NCBI GenBank assembly: GCA_963971535.1
Contig: OZ020589.1
Coordinates: forward strand, 79,778,911-79,842,910
DNA: 64,000 nt
Direction: 5' to 3'
From: Notolepis coatsorum
Lineage: Eukaryota > Chordata > Actinopteri > Aulopiformes > Paralepididae
Part shown: positions 44,280-56,223 of the stretch, in pieces
How the letters are laid out: each line of letters starts with the position of its first letter
Numbering within the stretch: the stretch's first letter is position 1
Made by a program: the position numbers and the translations under genes
The notes under the pieces: model-generated
What the model saw: only the letters and a program-made list of their open reading frames with translations
The model's database searches: none
What the model was told of the DNA's origin: nothing

Positions 44280-46478
44280 GCACTATGGGACAAGGACCAG
44301 GGCTGGGACGACCCAATACCCGCACACCTTGCCTCCACATGGAGAGAGTGGGAGACGGAACTCCGCTCACTCCCAGGCATCAATATACGCCGCAGCTACT
44401 TCCCACCCACAGTGAGGCCAGAGACATGCAAGATGGATCTACACGTCTTCAGTGACGCCTCCGAAGTAGCCTATGGATCGGTGGCCTACTTGCGTGCCCA
44501 AGAGAAGGGAGGAGAGATACACACTGCTTTCATCCTGGCTCGCTCAAGAATAGCCCCACGAAAGCAACAATCTATCCCGCGTCTAGAGCTCTGCGCAGCC
44601 CTAGCAGGAGCGCATCTAGCCACGTTAATCCAACGTGAACTCACCATTCCGGTGCACAGAACAATCTTGTGGTCAGATTCCACGACAGTACTCACATGGA
44701 TCAAGTCTGATTCATGCAGATACAAGGTCTTCGTGGGAGTCAGAGTCACCGAGATTCAAGAGTTAACAGAAGCAGCGAGCTGGCGGTATGTGGACACCAA
44801 ACACAACCCAGCTGACGTCATCACCCGGGGAATGTCCCTAGATGACCTCACCCGTCGCAACATCTACAGTGACGGACCAGAGTTCCTCAAGCTCCCGGAA
44901 GAAGAGTGGCCTACGCCCACCCCACGGGAAGCGAGTAAAGAGGAGGCTGAGAACAAGAAACCTATGTTCTGTGGACTGAGCACAGTCGCCTCCACAGACC
45001 CCAACATAGATGATTGCATTACCCTACAGAGTGCGCAGCTAAAGACATTTCTGCGGCACCACCCAGAGATTCAGCCCACTGCCGACATTTCAGCAGCTGA
45101 CTACGAAGAAGCAGAACTTCTTCTACTACAACGAGCCCAGAGAGACTCGTTCCCCGATGAGCTAGACTGTCTACAGGGAGGAAAGCCCGTCCCATCAGAC
45201 AGCAGATTGCTCCACCTGGCACCCGAGAGCGACGCCCATAATCTCATCAGAGTGGGTGGTCGTCTGCGGAGAGCCCCCAATCTACCGGATGACGTTAAGT
45301 ACCCGATAGTCTTGAACAGCCGACACAAGGTCACAGAGCTGATCATAAAGAAATACGACGAGGATGTACACCACGCAGGAGCAGAGAGAGTCTTCGCGGA
45401 GATCAGACGTCGCTATTGGATACTTCAAGGAAGAGAAGCAGTGCAACGCTTCCAGCGAACCTGTCTAGACTGCCGAAAGTGCCGCGCGCAGCCCAGCATA
45501 CCCCGGATGGCTGACCTACCTCCCTGTCGCCTCCGACTCGGCGACAAGCCATTCCACTCCACAGGCATGGACTGTTTTGGCCCGTTGTATATAAAGAAAG
45601 GAAGAGGAACCGAGAAGCGGTGGGGTATTGTATTCAAATGCATGACCACCAGAGCGATACATATCGAACTCCTTCCGACCATGAGCACAGACTCATTCCT
45701 TATGGCCTTCCGAAGATTCACATCACGGAAAGGAAAACCGTCTACATTGTTGTCTGATCACGGGACAAACTTCAAAGGCGGAGAAAGAGAGCTGAGAGAG
45801 AGCTTCCAAGCTATGGGCCCAGAACTTAAGACCCACCTCGCTCCATCCCAGATTGACTTCCAGTTTAATCCCCCGAACGCACCCCACTTCGGTGGAACCT
45901 GGGAACGAGAAGTACGTTCTATAAAGACAGCCCTGTACGCCGTGCTTGGGGCCCAGACTGTGGCGGAAGAAGTCCTAATGACAGTCCTCACGGAGATCGA
46001 GGGAGTATTGAACTCCAAGCCCCTCGGCTACGTCTCCAGTGATGTAGCAGATGTCGACCCAGTCACCCCCAACACACTCTTGATGGGGCGGCTGGACCCC
46101 GCGCTACCCCAGACAATGTACAGGCCTGAAGAAGCGAACGGCCGAAGAATGTGGAGGTACAGTCAAGTACTAGCTGACAAGTTTTGGAACAACTTTCTAC
46201 TCCACTACCTACCGTCTCTACAGACCCGCCAGAAGTGGGTAAAAGAGAGAGACAATTTGACAGAAGGAACAGTCGTCATGATTATCGACCAGTCACTACC
46301 CAGAGCTATGTGGCCGGCTGGCCGCGTAAGCAAAGTGATCACCGGTGCCGATGGCAAGGTCCGAGCAGCCGAGGTGCTCGTCCAAGGGCGAACTTACACA
46401 CGACCCGTGGCGAGGCTAATAGAACTGCCCAGACTCCCAGACACTATCGATGACGACCATGACCCCACGACTTTGTGA
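44280..46478 (+). CDS. BEL RNase H-integrase part of the polyprotein
   Basis: Same frame as the upstream ORF, separated only by TGA 44277-44279; first internal ATG at 44412. RNase H: LHVFSDASEVAYG, SIPRLELCAAL, WSDSTTVLTWI, HNPADVITRG. Integrase: zinc block HHAGAERVFAEIRRRYWIL...CLDCRKC, then HSTGMDCFGPLY (Asp), LLSDHGTNFKGG (Asp) and GGTWEREVRSIK (Glu), so all DDE residues are kept. A C-terminal domain with AMWPAGRVSKVI and TYTRPVARLIELP closes it. It would be expressed only by readthrough or from a copy without the stop. Confidence 0.93.
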   Translation, partial: ALWDKDQGWDDPIPAHLASTWREWETELRSLPGINIRRSYFPPTVRPETCKMDLHVFSDASEVAYGSVAYLRAQEKGGEIHTAFILARSRIAPRKQQSIPRLELCAALAGAHLATLIQRELTIPVHRTILWSDSTTVLTWIKSDSCRYKVFVGVRVTEIQELTEAASWRYVDTKHNPADVITRGMSLDDLTRRNIYSDGPEFLKLPEEEWPTPTPREASKEEAENKKPMFCGLSTVASTDPNIDDCITLQSAQLKTFLRHHPEIQPTADISAADYEEAELLLLQRAQRDSFPDELDCLQGGKPVPSDSRLLHLAPESDAHNLIRVGGRLRRAPNLPDDVKYPIVLNSRHKVTELIIKKYDEDVHHAGAERVFAEIRRRYWILQGREAVQRFQRTCLDCRKCRAQPSIPRMADLPPCRLRLGDKPFHSTGMDCFGPLYIKKGRGTEKRWGIVFKCMTTRAIHIELLPTMSTDSFLMAFRRFTSRKGKPSTLLSDHGTNFKGGERELRESFQAMGPELKTHLAPSQIDFQFNPPNAPHFGGTWEREVRSIKTALYAVLGAQTVAEEVLMTVLTEIEGVLNSKPLGYVSSDVADVDPVTPNTLLMGRLDPALPQTMYRPEEANGRRMWRYSQVLADKFWNNFLLHYLPSLQTRQKWVKERDNLTEGTVVMIIDQSLPRAMWPAGRVSKVITGADGKVRAAEVLVQGRTYTRPVARLIELPRLPDTIDDDHDPTTL

Positions 46479-46558
46479 GTTGACTGACCCTTACAGCGGA
46501 CCTTGAGTGGTAGACAGTGCGGTTAATCTGTCTCTGCTTAGCTAATTAGGTGGGACTA

Positions 46559-46570
46559 ATTAGGGGGCGG
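46559..46570 (+). promoter_or_regulatory. BEL polypurine tract
   Basis: TTAGGGGGCGGC ends exactly at the 3' LTR start (46571). G-rich, as expected for plus-strand priming, though interrupted by a C. Confidence 0.6.
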
Positions 46571-47963
46571 CTGTTGTGAAGGATCAGATTAAACCGAATA
46601 TATATATTTATTTATGGATATATATTTAATAGTATTTGTATATCGTTTGATATCCCTTGTATATTCCTTGTACATATACACTGAATATCCCTTTAGTCTA
46701 CTAACAGCCCATAATAGTTTCATTCTCTCATTGGACAAGAACCTGGCGCCAGCAGCCAAGCCCCTTGGTTCAAGTTCAATCGTGCCGACGAACATGTCGT
46801 TACAAGCCCGGTTCCGCGTAGGAATACGTCTGGCGAAATACGAATGGTACTATTTGTTCACAGCGCATATATATATGGCGCAAGTAAAGTAGAACTTTCT
46901 TTTAGTCCATTAGTCCTTTACCCTCCAACCTAGTAACAGACGTGAAGCCTCACCCACGACCCACGTGTGGTGCAGTATGGCCTACTTGGCCTCAGAATAG
47001 ACATTGAGACATCGTGTGGATTAATAGTTGAATTGTCAATAGTTTGGCACTATACCGTCGAGTGGGACGTATTTCTATTAAGTTAATAATAGTCTATTAT
47101 GTATGGTGCATCGTTCGGTTAGAGTTATAAAGTGAGCAGTACCCCCATCGTTCCTGGCGTTATCTAGAGTCTTAACCAGGCTGGGCAGACCACGTGTGGT
47201 GCTTTCATCCGAGGAGTTCTGGGCCAGGACGAGTGGACCTGCACATTGGATTACTTTACCCGGACGACGGCGAGCCCTACACGGCTTGGATTATCTACTT
47301 GCTTTGGGTGCTTTGATTATGCCATGGATAACAGCCAACACTAGTGAGTGTTGGAACTACCCCCCGAGAGGAGTCCAGGTGAGACGGCGCTCTACCCCGA
47401 GTGAGGTCGCCTCACGTCTCTTCGTTGTGGACCGGCAGCTACCGTCTACAAGAGGGCCCAGCTGTATTCATCTGTGGACCGAGGTTCTGTGGGCACCGTG
47501 TTCAGCACTCTGAATTCTCCCAAGAAATCGTTGGCCAGATGGGATATCGCCGGCGGCTCTCCTAACCCCCCCCTACTGACTTACAACCAGCGGGACCCCC
47601 CTTTAGTGTATCCAGCTATAATCATTTAAGTACCATCGCTATAGTTCCCTAAAGAACCAGGTTGTATACTTGCTCCCTGCGTAACCAGATATTGGACATT
47701 CAATGTTGATTTGCCTACGAATACTCATTTGCCTTACAAGTGCATTCAAATCATAAATGTCATTAAGTGAACGTTGTATATACCCTTTGCTATATAAAAT
47801 ATTCGATTTATACATTTGTGTGGACTTGGTTTCATCAGGTGGGAAAGTGTTCATCATATCTATATCATGTACTGTGTGGCCAGTAGTTAAAGTACATAAT
47901 CGGTAGTGGTTTAATGATACCATACTTATCAATACAGTCAGGGAATTGTACCCCTCAGTTACA
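46571..47963 (+). repeat. BEL 3' LTR
   Basis: 1393 bp. Same ends as the 5' LTR. It carries TACTGACTTACAACCAGCGG and the following C run near 47574-47602, absent from the 5' LTR. The segment is bordered by C runs on both sides, which suggests a slippage-type deletion in the other LTR. Confidence 0.96.
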
Positions 47964-48295
47964 TATACTATATATCCTTATGCTATCTTGCTATATCCAT
48001 CTATTTACTATACAAGAACCACTCCTGTTCTTTTTTTTTAAAGTGACCTTTTCATTGTGTAAAGTGACCGTTCAAGTTCAAGTTTCTTTATTAGTTGTCA
48101 TACAGAATACTTTTATACAAAATGCTTCTTTCTGTTACGCTCCAGAGACTGTGCTAGACAAAAGGATAAGTATAAAATAAAATAAGTATAGCAAGTATAA
48201 AATAGAAGTCACGTACGTAGACACAAGTGTTCAGTATGTACATATGTACAATGTTCAATGCAGAGTAGAAGTAACTGAGTTACCATACAATATAC

Positions 48296-49323
48296 CAGGG
48301 GTCGCCAATTAGATTTGCCCACGGGCCGGATTTTCCCCAAGCCGTTGCTTCGCGGGCCAGGATCAAAAACAATCGCTAATTTAATATACTGATATTGAAA
48401 AAAGACAAACGTTTTTCTCTGGTCTGCATCCCCCCAACAACCGTGTGCACTGCGCCGCACTGCACTGCACCCACTCTGCAATCCGCCAAACAAAGTTCTA
48501 ACTTCTCACTCATCCATTCATTCATGAACAGCTCTCAGCTGTTGCAGATCCCCTTAACAATTGTGTGTATTGCGCCGTACTGTATTGTACCCATTCTGCA
48601 ATCTGTTAAATAAAGTTTTCATTCATTCATTCATGAACAGCAGATCAGCTGTTGCAGATCACCGCGGCGGGTGATGAACAGATCAGAAGACAGAATGCAT
48701 GAAAACACGACTCACCATACCTTGTTTGTTGTTCAGTCCTCCAAAATCCCTGCTAATGTTTGAAACATGTCACATATCCACTCGCCGCCCTCCAATTCCA
48801 GATTGGCGTTGAATGCAGCTACTTTATCTGCCAACTTTAACACAGTTGTAATAACAACCATTTCCTCGTTGTTGTTGTCGCCACATATTATGCAGAGAGG
48901 ACGTCGGCTCGGCACGCAAGAATCACCGACCTGTTGCAATAAACCCGTATTTTAAGTATGGCTCCTGTTTATTAAAAGAAGCGTTATATTACCCTGTTGC
49001 ATTTCCCTATCCAAAGATGTTTGTTTTGTTTTTTAACACATTTGTTACTCGCTCCATCTCGAACGCGCAAGTGAAAGTTCGTTAGGGACTATTCCATTGG
49101 TTCTCCCAGTCCACGTGACCATTTCTAGCATTTCAATTGGCTATAGTGCTATTGATGACTACCGGTAGATAGATACAGCTTCACAATAAAAGACACCCTG
49201 GCGTCCCGAGTGAATATTTCCTGCGCGTAAAATAAATATCATATTCTCAAAATAATCTGACGGGCCAGAAATTATTGCTGGCGGGCCAATGTCGGCCCGC
49301 GGGCCGCCTATTGCCGATCCCTG
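48296..49323. mobile_element. Non-autonomous hAT transposon in L2 3' UTR
   Basis: Ends CAGGGGTCGCCAA and TTGCCGATCCCTG (imperfect inverted repeats), flanked by an exact 8-bp duplication CAATATAC (48288-48295, 49324-49331). Subterminal GGGCC-rich blocks (ACGGGCCGGA, CCCGCGGGCC) are typical of this hAT end type. 1028 bp, no transposase. It carries two family D tails (48415-48640). Confidence 0.93.
48415..48640 (+). mobile_element. Family D retroposon tails, tandem pair inside the hAT
   Basis: Two copies: GTCTGCATCCCCCCAACAAC...CACTCTGCAATCCGCCAAAC at 48421-48494 and CAGATCCCCTTAACAATTGT...CCATTCTGCAATCTGTTAAA at 48545-48610. Each ends in CATTCATTC-type repeats followed by ATGAACAGC...CAGCTGTTGCAGATC. 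The repeated ATGAACAGC/CAGATC flank points to a segmental duplication or target duplication. Confidence 0.75.
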
Positions 49324-49409
49324 CAATATACTATACAATATACTAATTACAATATACTATATAGTGGAAAGCAGAAATGGGATGAGGTACAATTTAGGTA
49401 CAATTTACA

Positions 49410-51572
49410 GTAAGGAGGACTGTGTCAGAGGCCAAACGACGCTACAGGGATAAAATTGAACTCCAGTTTGAACAAGCTGACTCTAGAGCTATGTGGCAGG
49501 GGCTCAAAACGATGACAGACTACAAAGGCGCCTCCCTCAAACTGAACAGTGACATCTCCTTAGCAAATGACCTCAATACCTTCTATGCGAGGTTTGATGC
49601 TGGTAATAACAACACCAGCTCACAAGCCTCGGCAATGGGGGGGGGGGGTCGGCTGCTGATGGAGGCGCAGTGTTCAGGGTAACAGAGCATGAGGTGAGGC
49701 GGACCTTTAAAAAAGTGAATATCAGGAAGGCAGCAGGTCCAGACGGCATCCCCGGCCGCGTCCTAAAAGTCTGTGCCGACCAACTGGCCCCAGTATTCAC
49801 TGACATATTTAACCTGTCCTTAGAACAGGCTGTCATCCCCACCTGCCTGAAGAAGTCCACTATTATCCCTGTACCCAAAAAATCCAAGCCTGCTTGCCTC
49901 AACGACTACCGCCCTGTAGCTCTCACCTCCATAGCCATGAAGTGCTTCGAGAAGCTAGTAAAGGGCTACATCTGCTCCTCCCTCCCCATCAACATGGACC
50001 CCCTGCAATTTGCATACCGCCCCAACAGGTCCACGGAGGACGCCATATCCCATGTGCTGCACACAGCAGCATCACACCTGGACAAGAGGCAGGGGAACTA
50101 TGTGAGAATGCTATTCATCGACTACAGCTCGGCATTCAATACCATAGTCCCCTCCATACTCATAGCCAAGCTCAGGGACCTGGGCTTGGGCTATGACCTC
50201 TGCCAGTGGGTCTTGGACTTCCTGACTGGCAGACCCCAGGTGGTGAGAGCAGGCAACTGCACCTCCTCATCCATCACCCTCAACATAGGGGCCCCCCAGG
50301 GCTGTGTTCTGAGTCCCCTCCTCTACTCCCTGTACACACACGACTGTGTGGCTCAGCGGAGTAGCAATACAATCGTCAAATTTGCTGACGACACAGTGGT
50401 GGTGGGCCTGATCTCTGCCAACGACGAGAGGGCCTACCTGGAAGAGGTCAAGGTCCTGGCGGGATGGTGCCAGGAAAACAGCCTCTCCCTGAACGTCAGC
50501 TAAACAAAGGAGATGATTGTGGACTTCAGGAGGTCGGGGGTCAAGGACTACAGCCCCCTCAGCATCGACGGGGCACCGGTTGAGAGAGTCAACAGCTTTA
50601 AGTACCTCGGAGCCTACATATCCGAGGACTTGACATGGACCACACACATTAACAGTGTTGTGAAGAAGGCACGACAACGCCTCTACTTCCTCAGGCGCCT
50701 AAGGAAGTTCCAAGTCAGCCAGAAGATCCTTAAGAACTTCTACTCATGTACAATAGAGAGCATCTTGACCGGCAACATCACCTCCTGGTTTGGGAATAGC
50801 ACTGCACAAGACCAAAGCAGACTACAAAGAGTGACACGTTCAGCCGAACGCACAATTGGAGGGGGGCTCCCCACCCTCCAGAACATTTACTACAAGCGTT
50901 GCAAGGGCAAGGCTAAGAGAATCATTAAAGACTCCAGTCACCCGAACAACTGCCTCTTTGAACTGCTGCGGTCAGGCAAGCGATACAGGAGTCTCAAGGC
51001 GAGCACAGAAAGACTCAGAAGAAGCTTCTATCCCCAGGCCATCAGGCTGCTAAACGAACAATGAATGAACACTACACAACAACAACCACCAAACGCACAT
51101 AGCACACACATCCACACGCACACACTCACTTTAAACAAACACACTGTAGCACCCACTCCACACACTTATAGCACACACCCACTTTAAACAAACACACTGT
51201 AGCACCCACTCCCCACACTTTATATTTATGGATGAAGGATTGCACTACAACTCGTACACCTTACTGTAAATTGTACCTAAAATTGTACCTCATCCCATTT
51301 CTGCTTTGCACTAGATAGTACTGTACATTAGTACACTGCATAGTATTGTGTATTGTATATTATATGGTAACTCAGAACATTGTACATATGTCTATACCGA
51401 ACACTGTGACCTCATTTTCTTCTTCTAAATTCATGCTATATTATGTTATTATGTTATTTGATACTATCTTGTCTAGCACAGTCTCTGGAGCGTAACAGTA
51501 AGAAGCATTTTGTATGAAAGTATTCTGTACTTCTGTATGACAACTATTAAAGAACTTGAACTTGAACTTGAA
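49410..51572 (+). mobile_element. L2 LINE, plus strand, 5'-truncated
   Basis: 2.16 kb, beginning in the linker before RT and ending in a GAACTTGAACTTGAACTTGA tail. Its two outer borders (CAGTAAGGA at 49410 and GAGGTATGGGTTGTAG at 51573) close up to the uninterrupted 3' UTR of the minus-strand L2, so it inserted there. The 3' UTR contains ACTTTAAACAAACACACTGT direct repeats (51128-51200). Confidence 0.9.
49670..51064 (+). pseudogene. L2 reverse transcriptase (plus-strand copy)
   Basis: A frame open except for one TAA at 50501-50503. RT blocks: [68 protein letters not shown] and the intact catalytic [10 protein letters not shown]. Then VNSFKYLGAYISEDLTWTTH and a C-terminal domain ending FYPQAIRLLNEQ. 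It copies LINE RNA at the nicked target. A single nonsense codon (likely AAA to TAA) and the missing 5' half disable it. Upstream, 49422-49668 is the linker, broken by a G run at 49637-49646. Confidence 0.92.
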
Positions 51573-51698
51573 CTTGAGGTATGGGTTGTAGTGCAAATTC
51601 TTTGCCAATAAATATAAAGTGTGTTTAGATGTTCTAAAGTGTGTAGAGTGGGTGCTGCAGTGAGTTGTTTGTTTAAGTGAGTGTGTGCATGTGCAGCA

Positions 51699-51828
<130 letters not shown>

Positions 51829-51889
51829 GTGCCGTGCTAAAGTGACTGTTAGTGTGTGAGCGTATACAGTATGTGTGTTGCGTGTGTGC

Positions 51890-53187
51890 TCATGTGTGCT
51901 TGTGTGTGGAGAGTTCAGTGTTCAAGACTCTGATGGCCTGGGGGAAGAAGCTGAGCCGAAGTCTCTCTGTCCTAGTTGCTGGTGTGCGCAGGCGTTTTCC
52001 TGACCGCAGCAGCTTGAACAGGCTGTTGTTGGGGTGTTGAGGGTCTTTCATTATTCTGCAGGCTCTGGATTTGCACATCTTGTTATATAAGACCTGCAGG
52101 GGTGGTAGTGCAATACCCGTAGTACGCTCAGCTGAGCGCACCACTCTCTGTAGGGCCTTCTTGTCCTGTGCCTTGCTGTTTCCATACCAGGCAGTGATGT
52201 TTCCAATCAAGATGCTCTCTACAGCTCCAGAGTAGAAGGACTGGAGTATCTTCCCCGATACTCTGAACTTCCTTAACTGTCTCAGGTGGTAGAGGCGCTG
52301 CTTCACCTTTTTTACGACTGAGTCTATGTGTGTTGTCCATGTCAGGTCCTCTGAGATGTGGACCCCCAGGTACTTAAAGCTGCTCACCCTGTCCACGGTA
52401 GCCCCGTTTATCCACAGTGGTGTGTGTGTCCCCTGCTGTGTTCTCCTAAAATCCACAATCAGCTCCTTGGTTTTACCAATGTTCAGGAGCAGGCTGTTGT
52501 CCTGACACCAGCGTGCCAGTACATCAACCTCCTCCCGGTAGGCCTTCTCGTTGTTGTCAGAGATCAGCCCCACCACCACTGTGTCGTCCGCAAACTTCAC
52601 TATGGAGTTCGAGCTGAACCTGGCCACACAGTCATGTGTGTAGAGTGAATACAGCAGGGGGCTCAGAATGCAGCCCTGGGGGGACCGGATACTCAGGGTG
52701 ATGGTGTTGGCGGTCTGACCCCCCACCCTGACCGCCTGAGGCCTTTCACTCAGAAAGTCCAGTATCCAGGCACTCAGAGCGGAGCTCAGACCCAGCTCAA
52801 TCAGCTTGTCCACCAGTCTGGTGGGGACTATGGTGTTGAATGCTGAGCTATAGTCAATGAACAACAGTCTCACATAGCCCCCCTTCTGGCTGTCTACTGT
52901 AGGTGAGAGAGGGTGTTGTGTAGTACCTGAGAGACCGCATCGTCAGTGGACCTGTTTGACCTGCATGCAAATTGCAAAGGGTCCATATCACTGGGGAGGG
53001 AGGCACAAATGTAATCCTTAACCAGCCTCTCAACACATTTCATGACCACAGAGGTGAGTGCCACCGGTCTGTAGTCATTTAGACCTGCTGGAGATGATTT
53101 CTTTGGTACCGGGATTATAGTGGACACCTTGAAGCAGGCAGGGACCAAGGACTCAGCCAGGGATAGATTGAATATGGTGGTGAACAC
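51890..53187 (-). pseudogene. L2 reverse transcriptase (minus-strand copy)
   Basis: 52873-51890 is a 327-residue open stretch: [52 protein letters not shown] (intact catalytic box), VSSFKYLGVHISEDLTW and a complete C-terminus ending SFFPQAIRVLNTEL. 53187-52894 in another frame supplies the entry blocks [20 protein letters not shown] and [17 protein letters not shown]. One frameshift lies between them near 52880 and another near 53190-53300 joins it to the linker. Confidence 0.92.
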
Positions 53188-53189
53188 TG

Positions 53190-54078
53190 GGGCTAGCTGG
53201 TTAGCACAGGACTTAAGTATCCGTCCTGTTATCCCATCTGGGCCAGCTGCTTTTCTTGGTGTTCACCCGCATAAATGCTCTTCTCACACTGTGTTCCATC
53301 AATGAGAGAGATGCCCCTCCACGATGGCCGGCGCGTCAGTGACGTCGTTAGCCGCTGAGCTAGCGTCGCCACTATTTGCACCTAACCGCGCGTAAAAGGA
53401 GTTGAGTTGATCCGCGAGAGAGGTGTCGGCACTCCCGATTGAGGGGGCGCTGACTTTGTAGTCAGTTATCGTCCGTAGTCCTCGCCATAAACCTCTTGTG
53501 TCGTTCTGGGCCATTTGTGCCTCCATCTTGCCAGCGTATGTCCTCTTAGCAAGCTTTACGGCCTTGCGCAGAGTATAGACTGTAGCCTTATACTCATCCA
53601 TATTTCCTGACGCTCTGCCCAGGTTATAAGCAGTGGTGCGAGCATTCAGGGCCACTCGGATAGTATTGTCAACCCACGGTTTCTGGTTTGGGAAGACCCG
53701 AACCATCTTCGTGGGTACAATGGTATCTGCTAGTGTTGTTATGAAACTAACAACAACATCAGCAAACTCACTGACGTCACTGGAGCTTGACTGCAACATC
53801 AGCCAGTCGACGTCATCAAGTGCGTCCTGTAGCATGGCCTCTGATTGGTCGGACCACTTCTTTACCTCACGTGACACGACAGCGTCACGTGATCTCTGCC
53901 GGTAGGCGGGGATAAGCAAGATGGCGTCGTGATCCGATGTGCTTGTTGATCCAGCTAATGGAGGGGCTGGTACTGCCTTGTAACCGGTTCTAAACGGGGT
54001 GTAACAATGATCAAGCGTATTTCCTCCCCTGGTGGTGCAAGCGATGTGCTGGAAGAAGTTTGGCATCACTTTCTTCAG
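53190..54078 (-). pseudogene. L2 endonuclease C-terminal half and linker
   Basis: Minus-strand frame 54111-53299. VMPNFFQHIACTTRGGNTLD and STSDHDAILLIPAY (the SDH catalytic motif of apurinic-type endonucleases) are followed by the linker to RT with RVFPNQKPWVDNTIR and YKATVYTLRKAVKLAKRTYA. It is severed at about 54078 from its N-terminal half (56224-56870) by the nested plus-strand LINE. Confidence 0.88.
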
Positions 54079-56223
54079 ATTCAAAACCGGCAGTGAACTG
54101 GATCCTAACAATTACAGACACATTTCCATAATCTGCTCTATAGCAAAGATTTTTGAAAAATTCATCTACAAACAACTTTCCGACTATCTCACCAAACACA
54201 ATATTTTATCTCCTTACCAGTCTGGTTTTCGTTCAGATCACTCCACAACTACTGCTTTATTAAAACTCACGAATGACATACTATATGCATCTGATAACAG
54301 CAAAATTACAGGAGCAATTTTTATTGATTTAACGAAAGCATTTGATCTAGTCGATCACTATCTTCTCTTGGACAAATTATATTCTATTGGTCTTTCCCGT
54401 AATGCTCTACTGTGGTTCAACTCCTACCTACATAACAGAAAACATTGTGTTTCAACTCAAGTTTAACTGTGCAGCAACGAGGTGTGCCACAAGGCTCAAC
54501 TTTAGGTCCACTTTTGTTTTCTATTTTCATCAATGACCTTCCTTTAATTTTTTCTGAATGTAGTGTTCAACTCTACGCAGATGATACCGTTTTTTACACA
54601 TCACAAACTAACTTGCCAAAAATACAGTAAATTTTACAATCAAACTTTAATGGTCTTCAATTCTGGCTTGCAGCTAACAAATTAATCCTCAATAAAACCA
54701 AAACCTATGCAATGCTCTTCGGTACTTCTCAAAATATTAAATCTAAAACAATAAATCGACCTTATAATATTACTTGTCATGATGGTTCATCACTGCATAG
54801 AGTAGAACACTTCAAATACCTAGGTGTATGGCTTGATCAACAACTATCTTTCAAATGTCATATAGATAACATCATCAGGAAAATTAACTTTAGCATGGGT
54901 GTTCTTTACCGCAATAGAAATAGTTTTACGGGGGGGCAGGTGGCGCACGGAGATTACGTTCATCACCAACACCGGGAGACACTGGATTCGCCTGTTCGAA
55001 TCCAGCTCCCGGCGTTGCTATCAGCTTGGCTGGCCTCTCACACTGATACAATTGGCTGTATCAGGGGGTGGGAAAGCTGAAGGGTGGGTCCTGGGCGTTG
55101 TGGACAGCGACCCCTACAGTTCGGTCGGGGCGCCTGCTCAGCAAGGGTTGGAACTAAGGAGAGATAGTGTGGCCTCCCACACGCTACACTCTCCCCGGTG
55201 AGAACCTGCGCGGCCAGGTTGGCCTGCCCCAGGCTGCACATGCGTCGGAGGAAAGCATGTGACAGTCTCCGGTCTCCCGGACCAACAGTAGGGGAAAGTA
55301 CGCAACAACCAGGAAGGGTGGGATGGGAGAAAAATCAGGAAAAAGGAGGGGAAGAAAGATTAAAAAAATTAAAAAGAAAAAGTAAAAAAAAAAGAAAAGA
55401 AAAAATAGTTTTACATTTACGGTCCGAAAAAAACTAATCTCACAACTCATACTACCCATAATGGACTATGCTGATATAGTATATATGATTGCAGCCAAAA
55501 CTACCCTTGTTCCGCTTAACACCATTTACAATCGTATATGCAGATTTGTTCTTGGCTGTTCATACAACACTCATCACTGTATCATGTATGAAAATCTCAA
55601 CTTCCCTTCTCCCACAATAAGAAGGCAACAACATTGGTTACAGTTTATTTTTAAATGTATTTACTTTAATTATCCTCATTACCTTAAACAGTATATGGTA
55701 CCTTTCACTTCTAATTATCAACTTCGTCATTGTACTCAACACTTTTTTTCTGTTCCAAAAACCTTTAAATCAGCTGGTAAAAAATCTTTTATGTTTAAAG
55801 CTCCATCCGACTGGAACAATCTACCTGTCCACATCCGATCAACATCATCTTTTAAATTGTTTAAAAATATGTTGTCCTCTCATGATGAGACTATCTGCCT
55901 ATGCTTTGGACCTCAATAGAATAATATTAGATAGATTAAACATAGCTGGTGTTACAGTTCATGTTCTTGTCGTTGTGTTGTTGTTGCTGATATACTGTTG
56001 TATGCTTTTTATCTTTGGATTACTTTATTTTGGCTGGCGTTGCTTACTCTGTTGTTTTGTTGTTTTTGTTTCTGTTTTGTTTTGTCTAGTTTTTTTGTTT
56101 GTTATTTGTTGTTTGTTGTTTTTGTTATATATTATTGTCAAATAACTCTGTATCGTCTTTGCGGACCCCCTTGAAAACGAGATGGTTTCATCTCAAGGGG
56201 TTATTCCCAATAAAGAAATTTCA
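54079..56223 (+). mobile_element. CR1-clade LINE, plus strand, nested in L2 endonuclease
   Basis: 5'-truncated at RT (ELDPNNYRHISIICSIAKIF), through [40 protein letters not shown] and [10 protein letters not shown] (catalytic box kept), to VEHFKYLGVWLDQQLSFKCH and a C-terminus with SDWNNLPVHIRSTSS. The 3' UTR ends in CCCAATAAAGAAATTTCAA. At least one frameshift (about 54450) and one stop (54628). A 4-bp repeat ATTC flanks it (54075-54078, 56224-56227), and the L2 endonuclease frame is restored across it. A SINE interrupts it. Confidence 0.9.
54930..55402 (+). mobile_element. tRNA-derived SINE, copy 4, inside the nested LINE
   Basis: Flanked by a perfect 12-bp target duplication AAATAGTTTTAC (54918-54929, 55403-55414). 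Head GGGGGGCAGGTGGCGCACGG, B box GTTCGAATCC, family body and an A-rich tail AAAAAGAAAAGAAAA. The LINE peptide is interrupted between YRNRNSF and TVRKKLISQLI. It is the youngest layer of this nest. Confidence 0.93.

Larger units (their letters stand above)
39351..47963 (+). mobile_element. BEL/Pao LTR retrotransposon, young but RT-deleted
   Basis: 8613 bp, LTRs 39351-40713 and 46571-47963, target duplication TATAC (39346-39350 and 47964-47968), primer site and polypurine tract in place. A single reading frame runs from 40782 to 46478 with one TGA. It encodes gag, protease, RNase H and integrase; the RT core is absent. LTRs differ by a handful of bases and one 29-base indel, so insertion was recent. 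Confidence 0.96.

Noticed and set aside
48062..51572. Twin-priming inversion of a single L2 copy to explain opposite L2 orientations
   Set aside because: The minus-strand 3' UTR closes exactly across the plus-strand copy and both carry their own 3' tails, so two separate insertions fit better.
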